Program-made: the position numbers and the translations under genes
Origin: Sphingomonas suaedae
Lineage (GTDB): Bacteria > Pseudomonadota > Alphaproteobacteria > Sphingomonadales > Sphingomonadaceae
Direction: 5' to 3'
DNA length: 64,000 nucleotides
NCBI RefSeq assembly: GCF_007833215.1
Contig: NZ_CP042239.1
Span: forward strand, 3,408,001 to 3,472,000
Part shown: one piece after another, positions 54,744-63,687 of the stretch
Position numbering within the stretch: the first letter of the stretch is position 1
How the letters are laid out: each line of letters opens with the position of its first letter
Notes under the pieces: generated by a model
What the model was told of the DNA's origin: nothing
Seen by the model: the letters and a program-made list of their open reading frames with translations, nothing else
Databases searched by the model: none

Positions 54744-55937
54744 TCAGCGGCGGGCGCGCAGCCCGATCCGACGCAGGCAGAAGTCACCAAGCACAAGGAT
54801 CGGGCTGGCCCAGCGCCACAACGGCGAACGTGCGTCGTTGGCGCGCGCGGCGGGATCGGAGAGCCAGCGTTGCAGTTCGCCGATCCGATATCGCAGGCTT
54901 GATGAAACCCGAAAGGAATCGAAGCGCTGGACAAAGCCTGGCGCCGCCGTCGCACCCTTCGTCGCCGCTTGCTCTGCGCGCTTCAATTCGCGCAGCGCCC
55001 GCCCCACAAGCCGCCGACTGCGTCCGGTGATGCTGTGCGTGCCGTTTCGGGAAGGGGCCGGTGTCGCGAACAGCCCTTCGATCAGCAGCAGCGCGCTCTC
55101 GACGATATCCTGCACCCCTGCCGCTGCCCCGCGCGCCCGCGCGGCATCGATGATCTCTGCCTCCGTTCGCGCGACCAGCGCCGCCAGATCGGCAAGCCAT
55201 TTCAGACGGTGCCAGCTGGTGCGCGCGCCATGGACGGCAAGATAGACGATCAGTTCCGGCCGGGCGAGCGTCGGCAGCGCGGCGCCGGGGCTGATCGGCA
55301 CCACCTCGCGCGGCGATTCAAGTCCGATGCCGGGCAACAGATCGGGCGTGTCGAACAGGCGCGTGTGCAGTTCCGCCAGCGTCCCGTCGCGCGTGTGGCG
55401 CCACGCGCTGTCCTTGAACAGGCGGTCCCACAATGCGGGATCAGACCCGGCCGTTGCATCGGCGGGGGCATAGCCAAGGTCGCGCAGGATCGCGCAGCAT
55501 GTTTCGATGCGTTCGGGGGGCACCAGCAGGTCCAGGTCGCGCGCCGATTTCGCGGCGATGTCGCCATAGGCAAGCACGGCCAGCGTCGGCCCCTTGAACG
55601 TCAGCCAGTCGATTCCGGCGGCTTCGAATGCGGCGCCGATCCGGATTGCCTGCGCCGCCTGACTCATCGTCCGGATCGCCGATATGCGCGCCTCGTTCGC
55701 GACGCGCGCCCGGATCGGACGGGGCGCATCGACGCGCTGCAACGCATCGACCAGCATGGGCATGACGCGATGATATCTGCCGCCCGCCAGCACCGCGTTC
55801 CAATCGCTCAACGCCACTGCGGCGGCGTCCAGCGCCGCGCCGCGACTCTCGTCACCGGGGGGGCGGCACGCAGCGATGACAAAGCGAGTCGCTCCGCTCA
55901 ATTCGCGGACCATTGTTCTGTCGATGTCGGCGGCCAT
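54744..55937 (-). CDS. Nucleotidyltransferase-family protein (PF14907-like)
   Basis: A 397-residue protein with a nucleotidyltransferase core around WLTFKGPTLAVLAYGDIAAK, then SARDLDLLVPPERIE (D-x-D metal site) and YLAVHGARTSWHRLKWLADL. This family is often found in polysaccharide or peptide modification loci; the substrate is unknown. It is 27 bases from the S41 peptidase gene. Confidence 0.8.
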   Translation of the reverse strand: MAADIDRTMVRELSGATRFVIAACRPPGDESRGAALDAAAVALSDWNAVLAGGRYHRVMPMLVDALQRVDAPRPIRARVANEARISAIRTMSQAAQAIRIGAAFEAAGIDWLTFKGPTLAVLAYGDIAAKSARDLDLLVPPERIETCCAILRDLGYAPADATAGSDPALWDRLFKDSAWRHTRDGTLAELHTRLFDTPDLLPGIGLESPREVVPISPGAALPTLARPELIVYLAVHGARTSWHRLKWLADLAALVARTEAEIIDAARARGAAAGVQDIVESALLLIEGLFATPAPSRNGTHSITGRSRRLVGRALRELKRAEQAATKGATAAPGFVQRFDSFRVSSSLRYRIGELQRWLSDPAARANDARSPLWRWASPILVLGDFCLRRIGLRARR

Positions 55938-55964
55938 GCGACCCCTTACCGGTCTTTCGGGCGG

Positions 55965-57446
55965 TCAGTACAGACCCGGCACCTCGCGCTGGGGCGTGGT
56001 CGGTCGTTCCGGCCGTACCAGCTCCAGGCGGTCGCGGCTAATCGCTACCCGTTCATTTTGCGGCCCCGGGCCATTGGCGCTCGCGGCCGATCCGGCAACC
56101 GCGCTGATCGGGGTGCAGGCCCTACCGGCGAGAAAATCGAGCGCCGCGCGGGTCGATGCCTCGGCCGGATCTCCCATCGGTCGACTGATGTCATCGGCCG
56201 CCTGACAGGTTGCGCCCATAAAATCGGCGAGTCCGGTATAATAGGCGCCCTGATGCGCGCTGTTCTCGGTCGCGAAGGCGACGACGCGGAGCCGGTCGTC
56301 GCAGGCCGCCCGGTCGATCGCGATCTGCCCCACCGGCTTGCCATAGGTGTTGGTGCCGATCAGCGCGGAGCGGTTGCCGAGATAGGGGATGAAGGTGTTC
56401 ATCACCAGCTCGCTCGCCGATGCGCTGCCGCCGGTGCCGATGAACGCGATGCGCGTTGGAGCGATCGACTGGGACTGGGCAGCGAAATAGGTGGTTTCGT
56501 TGTTCGACGACTTGCTGGAGCGGAACGTCGTATAATTCGCGACCTGCGACCCCGTCTTGTCGCGCGCGAGCAGGTTGTTGACCAGTTCGGCGATCGAAAC
56601 CAGCCCGCCGCCATTGTAGCGCAGGTCGATGATGACCTCAGTGATCCCCTGCGCCCGGAAATCGGCAAAGGCGCTTCGGAGCGGCGATTCGGCCGGGTTG
56701 ATGAAGGTCCGCAGGTTGACATAGCCCACCTTGCGCCCGCCATCGTCGATGACCTTGGCGCCGTAGCGCGACGAAACGGGGGTCAGCTCATATTCCGCCT
56801 TGGCGATGGTCACGGTACTGACCGTGCCCCCGGTACTGCGGAAGCGCAGCGCCCGGCTCAATCCGACGGTGCTCTCGCCCAGCGCGGCGTTGATTCCGGC
56901 CGATCCTTCGGTGGCAACGATGTCGCTGACATCGCGCAGCGTCGACGTACTGGTACCGATCGCCAGGATCTCGGTCCCGCGGTCGATCCCCGCCGCCAGT
57001 GCGGGCGCGCCTTCAAACGCTTCGCTGATGAACAGCCGACCCGCCGAATCGAGGGCGAGGCGGATGCCGAACCCGGCGCTGGATCCGGAGGAATAATAGG
57101 CATTCTCCTCCGCGATCGAGGTGATGTAGGTGAAGTACCGGTCCTTGCTCTGCGACCGCGCAGTGGCGGTGAGCGCGTCGATATAGTCTTGAACGCTCGC
57201 ATAGGGTGTCGGACTAAGGCTGGCGGGAAGCGTCTCGGGGAACAGATACCATTCGTTGAGGACGCTCGCCGCCCAGGTCTGGCGCGCGTTGAGCGAACAG
57301 GTGCCCGATGGCGTGGGGGTTGGCGCCGACCCGGTCCCGCCCCCGCCCGAACTGATCGATCCACTGCCGCCACCGCAGGCGGACAGCAGGGCAAGGGTGG
57401 CGACCATCGCCGTCAGGCGGCGCGACGTGGGGGCGAATTTGGACAT
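55965..57446 (-). CDS. S41-family peptidase lipoprotein
   Basis: A 493-residue protein. N-terminus: lipobox ATLALLSACGG then a Gly/Ser-rich spacer and a PTPTP linker. The body has a PDZ-like part (GIDRGTEILAIGTSTSTLRD) and the S41 catalytic part: the nucleophile lies in GTGGSASASELVMNTF and the lysine in GTNTYGKPVGQ. It is probably an outer-membrane-anchored periplasmic C-terminal processing protease. Substrate unknown. Confidence 0.88.
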   Translation of the reverse strand: MSKFAPTSRRLTAMVATLALLSACGGGSGSISSGGGGTGSAPTPTPSGTCSLNARQTWAASVLNEWYLFPETLPASLSPTPYASVQDYIDALTATARSQSKDRYFTYITSIAEENAYYSSGSSAGFGIRLALDSAGRLFISEAFEGAPALAAGIDRGTEILAIGTSTSTLRDVSDIVATEGSAGINAALGESTVGLSRALRFRSTGGTVSTVTIAKAEYELTPVSSRYGAKVIDDGGRKVGYVNLRTFINPAESPLRSAFADFRAQGITEVIIDLRYNGGGLVSIAELVNNLLARDKTGSQVANYTTFRSSKSSNNETTYFAAQSQSIAPTRIAFIGTGGSASASELVMNTFIPYLGNRSALIGTNTYGKPVGQIAIDRAACDDRLRVVAFATENSAHQGAYYTGLADFMGATCQAADDISRPMGDPAEASTRAALDFLAGRACTPISAVAGSAASANGPGPQNERVAISRDRLELVRPERPTTPQREVPGLY

Positions 57447-57512
57447 GGCGGGGTAAGCCTATCCCATGCACGCGCGCCCGTCATCCGTAAACTATGAAAT
57501 ATTTACAGCGTG

Positions 57513-58409
57513 TTAGAGGGCCAGCCCGATCGTTGCCGAGGCGGTGTATCCTGCCGCGATGCTTCCGCCCATCACCGGAGTCTGTTGGGCGATCTGCGCG
57601 GCGCTGTTGTCGCCGAAAATGCCGTCGCTCGCGACGCTGGTCCGTGCGTAGCTGGATACGCTCGTCGCATAGGCGGACGCGCCGTTATAGATTGTCGAGC
57701 ATTCCGCTGCGGGCATGGCGAGCTGGCCGATCAATCGCGCATAATTGCCGCTCGTCGCGCTGGCGAGGCTGGAAAACACCTCGAAATGAATGTGCGGGTA
57801 GCGGCCCGAATAGCAGCCGGGAAAGATGGTGGTGAATGTCACCTGGCCATTGGCGTCGGTCACGCCGACGCCGCGAAGCCAACTTTCAGCGGGTACGTCG
57901 TAGAGTGAATAGCGCCCCGCCGCGTCGCAATGCCAGATATAGATCGCATAGCCCGCCAGCGGCGCGCAGGCGGCGTTGACGTTGACCACCGTCAGCGTGA
58001 GCGTCATCGCAGCCCCCTCTGCAACGGCGGTGGATCCGACGAAGCTCGATCGAATGTCGCTGCGCACCACGCCGGTCGTGGTCAGCACATTCGAAGTCGG
58101 GCCGCTCGAACTGTTGGTGCCGTCGGCGGGATAGGGGCCGTTGGTCTCGCTCGGGTCGGCGACGCAACTGCCCGATCCGGTGGGGGTCGGCGTCGGTGTC
58201 GCAGTGGCCGAGCTGGAGGGCGTCGGCGTTGGCGTGCTTACGGTACCGCTGCCCGATACGGCCGATCCCGCGCTGTCGCACGCGCCGATCAGCGCAGTGC
58301 TCCCGGCTCCGGCGAACCAGCGCAGCGCGCGACGACGACTGGCCAGCATCGATATTAGACGCAGGTCATGACCTAGGCCCAGGTCATGATCGTGCCGTGC
58401 TTCGTTCAT
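57513..58409 (-). CDS. Secreted intradiol dioxygenase-like protein
   Basis: A 298-residue protein. The N-terminus is hydrophobic with a lipobox-like ALIGACDS, followed by a long Ser/Thr/Pro linker (TPTPTPSSSATATPTPTP). The body matches the intradiol-dioxygenase barrel: YAIYIWHCDAAGRYSLY, then TIFPGCYSGRYPHIHFEVF, which holds the likely Tyr/His ligands for iron. Soluble family members cleave catechols; secreted ones are poorly understood. ATG at 58409 with GGAG eight bases upstream. Confidence 0.85.
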   Translation of the reverse strand: MNEARHDHDLGLGHDLRLISMLASRRRALRWFAGAGSTALIGACDSAGSAVSGSGTVSTPTPTPSSSATATPTPTPTGSGSCVADPSETNGPYPADGTNSSSGPTSNVLTTTGVVRSDIRSSFVGSTAVAEGAAMTLTLTVVNVNAACAPLAGYAIYIWHCDAAGRYSLYDVPAESWLRGVGVTDANGQVTFTTIFPGCYSGRYPHIHFEVFSSLASATSGNYARLIGQLAMPAAECSTIYNGASAYATSVSSYARTSVASDGIFGDNSAAQIAQQTPVMGGSIAAGYTASATIGLAL

Positions 58410-58500
58410 TCTCGGGACTCCGGATCGTTGGGTCCCATGGCTCTGACGACTCAGCGTCGCGGATATATGACGATGGGTTGCGGGCACGTTTCCGCGCGTT

Positions 58501-59766
58501 TCAATCCTGCGGAAGCCGGATCGTCACGCGCCCGCCGCCCGGGTGATTGCCCAAGGCGATCTCGCCGCCATGTGCCTGCGCGATCGAACGGGCGATGGCG
58601 AGGCCCAGGCCGGTACCCCCGGTCGCGCGGTTGCGCGACGGGTCGCCGCGGACAAAGGGCGTGAACAGGCTGGCTGCCTTTGCCGGGTCGAAACCCGGAC
58701 CCGAATCATCGATGTGCAGTTCGACCGACCCAGCTTCGATGGTCCAGCCGATCGTGGCGCCATTGCCATAGCGGACGGCGTTCTCGACCAGGTTGGTCAG
58801 CATCCGCCGCAGCGCGGCGGGGTCGCCGCGTACCACGGCGCGCGGGCCGCCTGCGGTCTCGACCGGCGCACCGGTCGCCGCCATGTCCTCCGCCAGCGCC
58901 TCCACCAGGCTGCCGATCTCGACCTTGACCCGTGCCTCGCCGATCCGCTCGTCGCGCGCGAAGCGGAGCGCCGCCTGAAGCATTGCGCGCATTTCGTCGA
59001 TATCGGCGGAGGCCCGCTCGCGCGCTGGATCGGGCAACTGCTCGACCCAAAAGGCGATCCGCGCGAGCGGTGTGCCCAGATCATGGGCGATCGCGGCCAG
59101 CATCGCCGTCCGCCCTTCGACCCCCTCCGCCAGGCGGTCCTGCATCGCCGCAAGCGAGACGGCGAGCGCATCCACTTCGCGCGGGCCGCCGCGTGGAATG
59201 TCGACCGGCATCCCGAGGCGGCTACGCGCTGCGGCCTCGCCCAGTCTGCGGATCGGCCGCGAGATCGCTCCGGCAAGCGCCCATCCCAGTCCGCCCAGCA
59301 CCAGCACCGCAGCGGCCATCGCGACCAGCGTCGCCTTGTGCCAGCGGGTAAACAGGGCGGGGGAGGGCGTCCGCACGATGCGCCAGCCGTCTGCCGTCCG
59401 ATAGGTGGCGACAAAGGGGCCGTGGAGTTCGTCCGCCCTGCGCTGCGATTTCATCGCCCATAGGCGGACGCGCGATTCGGGAACCTTCATGGCCTTGGCG
59501 AGCGCCGCGCGACCGGCGGGGACCTCATGGTTGCGGGGCAGGTTCAGCGGGGCTTCGCGCTGTTGGCGCAGCTCCAGCGGAAGCCCGCTCTCCGGCAGCG
59601 GTCCTCCGCGCAGCGCCCGCGCGATCTGAGCCACCGATACCGGTCCGCTCTGCGGCGGCGGCCCGCGAAAGGTGACGACGAACATCACCAGCGTCGCGAC
59701 GATCACCGAGAGGATCATCAGCAGAAAGATCGGCGCCGCGATCGACAGGCGCTTGCCCGATATCAT
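58501..59766 (-). CDS. Sensor histidine kinase (EnvZ-like)
   Basis: A 421-residue kinase: two membrane helices (near 15-35 and 180-200), a short periplasmic domain between, HAMP-like linker, HisKA with phospho-histidine in AAIAHDLGTPLARIAFW, and ATPase boxes NLVENAVRYG, DSGPGFDPAK and GTGLGLAIARS. Signal unknown. It overlaps the regulator stop by one base (TGATG). Confidence 0.93.
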   Translation of the reverse strand: MISGKRLSIAAPIFLLMILSVIVATLVMFVVTFRGPPPQSGPVSVAQIARALRGGPLPESGLPLELRQQREAPLNLPRNHEVPAGRAALAKAMKVPESRVRLWAMKSQRRADELHGPFVATYRTADGWRIVRTPSPALFTRWHKATLVAMAAAVLVLGGLGWALAGAISRPIRRLGEAAARSRLGMPVDIPRGGPREVDALAVSLAAMQDRLAEGVEGRTAMLAAIAHDLGTPLARIAFWVEQLPDPARERASADIDEMRAMLQAALRFARDERIGEARVKVEIGSLVEALAEDMAATGAPVETAGGPRAVVRGDPAALRRMLTNLVENAVRYGNGATIGWTIEAGSVELHIDDSGPGFDPAKAASLFTPFVRGDPSRNRATGGTGLGLAIARSIAQAHGGEIALGNHPGGGRVTIRLPQD

Positions 59767-60500
59767 CAGCGCCGCACGACTTCGGCGTTGAACAGATAGC
59801 CCTCGTTGCGGATCGTGCGGATCATATCCTCCTCGCCGGGGCGGGCGAGCTTCTTGCGCAGCCGACTCATCTGCACGTCGATCGCGCGGTCGAAATGTTC
59901 GGCATTCACCCCGCGCGACAGATCGAGCAGCTGATCGCGCGTCAGCACGCGCCGGGGATGCTCAGCCAGCGCGAGCAGCAGGCGGAATTCGCCGTCGGAA
60001 AGGTTGATGACGACGTCGTCGGGATCGTGGAGCTGGCGCCCGACCGGATCGAGCCGCCAGCCGCCAAAGCGCAACATCTGGCGGTCTGGCGCGGCAACCC
60101 CTGTGGGTCCCCCGCGTGCGCGGCGCAGCACCGAACGGATTCGGGCGAGCAGTTCGCGCGGATTGGCGGGTTTGGGCAGATAATCGTCGGCGCCCATTTC
60201 CAGTCCGACGATGCGATCGACATCCTCGCCGATTGCCGAGTGCAGGATAATCGGCGGCGCCGTGGCCGGATCGAGCGCGCGCAATAGCGTCAGTCCATCC
60301 TCCCCCGGCATCATCACATCCAGCACGACGAGATCATAGCGATGCTGGTCGAGCGCGGCGCGCATCGCCGCGCCGCCCTCCGCCAGATCGACGACATAGC
60401 CGTGCCCGACCAGGAACGCGGCCATCAGCTCGCGGATTCCGGGGTCGTCATCGACGATCAAGAGGCGGGTTTCCAGGTCCAAATGGGTGGCCGTCTGCAT
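59766..60500 (-). CDS. OmpR-family response regulator
   Basis: A 244-residue regulator: receiver (1-115; LIVDDDPGIRE, phospho-acceptor in VVLDVMMPGEDG, PKPANPREL) and a winged-helix C-terminus (LSDGEFRLLLALAEHPRRVL, DVQMSRLRKKL). I chose the ATG at 60500. It is the partner of the kinase that follows. Targets unknown. Confidence 0.93.
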   Translation of the reverse strand: MQTATHLDLETRLLIVDDDPGIRELMAAFLVGHGYVVDLAEGGAAMRAALDQHRYDLVVLDVMMPGEDGLTLLRALDPATAPPIILHSAIGEDVDRIVGLEMGADDYLPKPANPRELLARIRSVLRRARGGPTGVAAPDRQMLRFGGWRLDPVGRQLHDPDDVVINLSDGEFRLLLALAEHPRRVLTRDQLLDLSRGVNAEHFDRAIDVQMSRLRKKLARPGEEDMIRTIRNEGYLFNAEVVRR

Positions 60501-60734
60501 GTCCGCGGGGGGTGGGCGTCCAGCGTATCCGCCGCGTTTCACGGCTGCAATCCGGTGTAATGCGCGCGCGCTGTGGCGCAGGTGCAACAGGTGCGTCGCG
60601 CGGAGCGTCGAATCTGTACGGCCTCAGCTTGTCTTTTGGTGCCTCCACTGCTAGGGGCGCGTCCCAACGCCCGGGGCAGGTGGCTTCGGCGATCCCTGTC
60701 CTATTGAATAAGAATCTGGAGTTGAGACGGCTTT

Positions 60735-60941
60735 ATGCAAATCATCGTTCGCGACAATAACGTCGACCAGGCGCTGCGGGCGCTCAAGAAGAAGCTGCAG
60801 CGTGAAGGCGTTTATCGTGAGATGAAGCTGCGCCGTCACTATGAAAAGCCCAGCGAAAAGCGCGCTCGCGAGCGCGCCGCAGCGGTCCGCCGCGCGCGCA
60901 AGCTGGAGCGCAAGCGCATGGAGCGCGACGGCGCCCGTTAA
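60735..60941 (+). CDS. rpsU: 30S ribosomal protein S21
   Basis: A 68-residue S21: [20 protein letters not shown], then [16 protein letters not shown] and an Arg/Lys-rich end. Small-subunit protein in translation initiation. It is followed by a hairpin terminator. Confidence 0.96.
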   Translation: MQIIVRDNNVDQALRALKKKLQREGVYREMKLRRHYEKPSEKRARERAAAVRRARKLERKRMERDGAR

Positions 60942-60952
60942 GGCCTGATTCG

Positions 60953-60993
60953 CCGATTCGCGGGGGTCGTCCGCGCGAATCGGTGCGACTTTT
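60953..60993 (+). terminator. Intrinsic terminator after rpsU
   Basis: CCGATTCGCG (60953-60962) and CGCGAATCGG (60974-60983) form a perfect 10-bp stem, with TGCGACTTTTGTG after it. The T-run starts six bases past the stem. Confidence 0.65.
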
Positions 60994-61041
60994 GTGACTT
61001 TCCGCCGCGCCGTCGGCCGGCCAGCCCGGGATAGCTGATCC

Positions 61042-61665
61042 ATGTCGACCGTCACCGCCGTGCCGATTGCGCCGACCAAGCGCAGCTATCTCGTCTGGCT
61101 GTGGATCGGCATCGTCGCCGCGATCGCCGCGGGGGCCGCGCTGGCATGGGTCGGCACCGGCACGATTGTGGCCGAGCGCGCCGACAATGCGACCTTCCTG
61201 TCCTGGAATAAGGACAAGGCAGGCGTAACCGAGACCGCGTCGGGCCTTCAGATCGAGACGATCACCGAAGGGACCGGTGCCAGCCCGACCGACGCCGATG
61301 TCGCGCTGGTCAATTACAAGGGTACGCTGCGCAACGGCGAGACGTTCGACGCCAGCCAGCAGCCGACCCCGCTGCCTGTTGCGGGCATGATCCCCGGCTT
61401 CACCGAAGGGCTGAAGCTGATGAAGAAGGGCGGCAAGTACCGGCTGTGGATCAAGCCGGAGCTCGGCTATGGCAGCGAGGCGCGCCGCGACCAGAGCGGC
61501 CGCGAGGTGATCCCCGCCGATTCGCTATTGATCTTCGAGGTCGAGCTGCTCGAATTCCTGCCGCAGAGCGTCTATATGCAGATGATGCAGCAGCAGATGG
61601 GCGGCGTACCGGGAGCGCCCGGAGCCCCCGGCGGTGCGACCCCGCCCCCGGACGAGGGCCGCTGA
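61042..61665 (+). CDS. FKBP-type peptidyl-prolyl isomerase, membrane-anchored
   Basis: A 207-residue protein: one N-terminal helix (LVWLWIGIVAAIAAGAALAWV), a short linker, then an FKBP domain with VALVNYKGTLRNGETFDAS, LPVAGMIPGFTEGLKLMKKG and YRLWIKPELGYGSEA. The C-terminus is a Gly/Pro-rich tail. It probably helps fold periplasmic proteins. Confidence 0.93.
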   Translation: MSTVTAVPIAPTKRSYLVWLWIGIVAAIAAGAALAWVGTGTIVAERADNATFLSWNKDKAGVTETASGLQIETITEGTGASPTDADVALVNYKGTLRNGETFDASQQPTPLPVAGMIPGFTEGLKLMKKGGKYRLWIKPELGYGSEARRDQSGREVIPADSLLIFEVELLEFLPQSVYMQMMQQQMGGVPGAPGAPGGATPPPDEGR

Positions 61666-61715
61666 CGCTTCGCTGGCCGAAATCAGCTCGGGAGACGCGC
61701 TGATTTGCCGCGCCT

Positions 61716-62072
61716 TCAGCCTGTGAACGCAACCGGATAGACGTTGCGGCCTTCGCCCGTCGATCGTCCGATCAGATAGGCACGTTGGCGTTCCGCCTCT
61801 CCACGGGTGGGGAGGGTGACGCAGGTCGTGCTCATTTCGTCGAAAACCCAGCTGTTGCCATAAGGTGCGATGCCGTAGCGCAAAAACGCGATGAAGGACC
61901 GGCGCACTGCCGCAACGTCGCGCTCGCGCGATTCGAAGGGCGCGGTGACGATCAGGCCGCCGCCGCGCGACGAGGTGCTCACCGCACTGCAAAAACGGAA
62001 ATTCGTCTGGGCCTGGGTAGGGGCTGCGGTGAGAGCCGTCACCAGGGTGAACGCGATCAAGGCGCACTTCAT
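61716..62072 (-). CDS. Hypothetical secreted protein
   Basis: A 118-residue protein with signal peptide MKCALIAFTLVTALTAAPTQAQ, then an unfamiliar domain with two cysteines (FRFCSAVS, STTCVTLPT) and GGGLIVTAPFESRERDVAAV, consistent with a periplasmic disulfide protein. Function unknown. ATG at 62072. Confidence 0.7.
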   Translation of the reverse strand: MKCALIAFTLVTALTAAPTQAQTNFRFCSAVSTSSRGGGLIVTAPFESRERDVAAVRRSFIAFLRYGIAPYGNSWVFDEMSTTCVTLPTRGEAERQRAYLIGRSTGEGRNVYPVAFTG

Positions 62073-62406
62073 TGGGATTCTCGTCCTCGCGCTGTCATAA
62101 CGATGTCCTATCGGCAAATCATTCGCCCGGCTACCTCGACCGAATTCGTCATTTGCGTTGTCGGGTGCGTCGATCCAAAAATCGGACAAGCGGCGCGATT
62201 CAGGTAAGCTCTTGATTGCCCGGCAGATGCTTGAAGTGTAGGGCATATGCTGCATTTGCACTCGATACGCCGCACTGCCTCGGCGATGAAACAAATCGGG
62301 ACGAGTGAGGCAATGACGAGTCGTGTGGGACCTTGGCACTCTCGGATTGCCAAAGTTGCGAACTAATGGCCCTGCAGGGGGCTTGGAGACGGGGGCTCCG
62401 TAACGC
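62073..62406. other. 334-base gene-free region before the exopolysaccharide genes
   Basis: No gene is seen on either strand. Lower-GC blocks (for example CAAATCATTCGCC, TGAAACAAATCGGG) fit a promoter region for the divergent genes on each side. No clear terminator or repeat. Confidence 0.5.
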
Positions 62407-63687
62407 ATGCTGATGGCTCGAAATCGACCGAACGAACGGATGCGCGTCACGCAGTCCTTTCGCTTTCAGTTTATGAGCCTGGTGCTGCTCGCCGGCGCAC
62501 TTCCATTCGCGGCTAACGGTTTTTCCCTTGGCCTGAACGATCAAATCGCACGCAACAGCGTGATTGCCTCCTTGTCCGCCGCAATTGTCGGTCTGTTGAT
62601 TCAGCGCCGCATGTCCGCCTATCCTGGGACTGGCGCATTCGCCTATATTCTACCAGTCTATTCAATTACTTATGGGCTTGCCGCGATTGCGCTGCTGATG
62701 GGGCGTTTTGCCTATAGCAATTCGATGCTGCTGATCGGGTTCGGGGCGACGTTGTTGTTCACCTTCGTCGTCGCGCTGTTCATCGATCGTCGCGGGGGCG
62801 GGCGCTTCTATCTCGTTCCGGGTGGAACGGCCGACCTCAAACATGTGTCGCGGCGCTATGAATGGGTGGATCTGCAGGAACCGGTAGTGCCTCCGGTCAA
62901 ACATGCCGTGATCGTTGCCGATCTCGATTGGGACCATGAACCGGCCTGGGAGCGGATGCTGGCCGAAGCCGCGATCGGCGGCCACGCGGTCTATCATGTG
63001 AAACAGCTGCGTGAATCGCTGACCGGCCGCCTCCAGATTCATCATCTCTCGGAGAACAGCTTCGGCTCGCTGTTGCCGAACCATGCCTATCGCGGCGTCA
63101 AGCGGATTTCCGACATTCTGCTGGCATTGGTGACGATCCCGATCGTCGCCCTGGCCATGCTGGTGATCGGGGTCATCATCCGGCTCGATTCGCCCGGTCC
63201 CGCGATTTTTCGCCAGACCCGCATGGGATATCGCGGACGCAAGTTCGTGATGTACAAGTTCCGCACAATGGTCGAGCGAGAAGTCGTCGAGCATGAGGAC
63301 GCGAAGCGGCGCGACGCCATGACCCAGGCCGATGACGACCGCATCACCCGGGTGGGCAAATTTCTTCGCCGCACCCGGCTCGACGAAATTCCCCAGGTGT
63401 TCAACGTGCTGAAGGGCGAGATGAGCTTCATCGGTCCGCGGCCCGAAGCGATCTCCTTGTCGCAATGGTATGAGACCGAATTGCCGTTCTACACTTATCG
63501 GCACATCGTGCGCCCGGGCCTTACCGGTTGGGCGCAGATCAACCAGGGCCATGTCGCCGAGCTGGAAGATGTGCACCGCAAGCTTCATTACGACTTCTAT
63601 TACATCAAGAATTTCTCGGCCTGGCTCGACATCGTGATCGCGCTGCGCACCGTCGGCATCGTGCTGCTCGGCCATGGCTGGCGCTGA
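62407..63687 (+). CDS. Polyprenyl glycosylphosphotransferase (exopolysaccharide priming transferase)
   Basis: A 426-residue protein. The N-terminal part has four to five hydrophobic helices; the C-terminal bacterial sugar transferase domain starts at RGVKRISDILLALVTIPIVA and carries IIRLDSPGPAIFRQTRMGYR, KFRTM, DEIPQVFNVLKGEMSFIGPRPE (in two parts) and RPGLTGWAQI. It starts sugar-chain synthesis by putting a sugar phosphate on the lipid carrier. The stop overlaps the next gene (TGATG). Confidence 0.93.
   Translation: MLMARNRPNERMRVTQSFRFQFMSLVLLAGALPFAANGFSLGLNDQIARNSVIASLSAAIVGLLIQRRMSAYPGTGAFAYILPVYSITYGLAAIALLMGRFAYSNSMLLIGFGATLLFTFVVALFIDRRGGGRFYLVPGGTADLKHVSRRYEWVDLQEPVVPPVKHAVIVADLDWDHEPAWERMLAEAAIGGHAVYHVKQLRESLTGRLQIHHLSENSFGSLLPNHAYRGVKRISDILLALVTIPIVALAMLVIGVIIRLDSPGPAIFRQTRMGYRGRKFVMYKFRTMVEREVVEHEDAKRRDAMTQADDDRITRVGKFLRRTRLDEIPQVFNVLKGEMSFIGPRPEAISLSQWYETELPFYTYRHIVRPGLTGWAQINQGHVAELEDVHRKLHYDFYYIKNFSAWLDIVIALRTVGIVLLGHGWR

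Noticed and set aside
54969..57497. A very long open frame (about 840 residues) on the plus strand
   Set aside because: It lies opposite the nucleotidyltransferase and S41 peptidase genes, has Arg/Gln/Asp-rich composition without motifs, and arises from codon bias at high GC.
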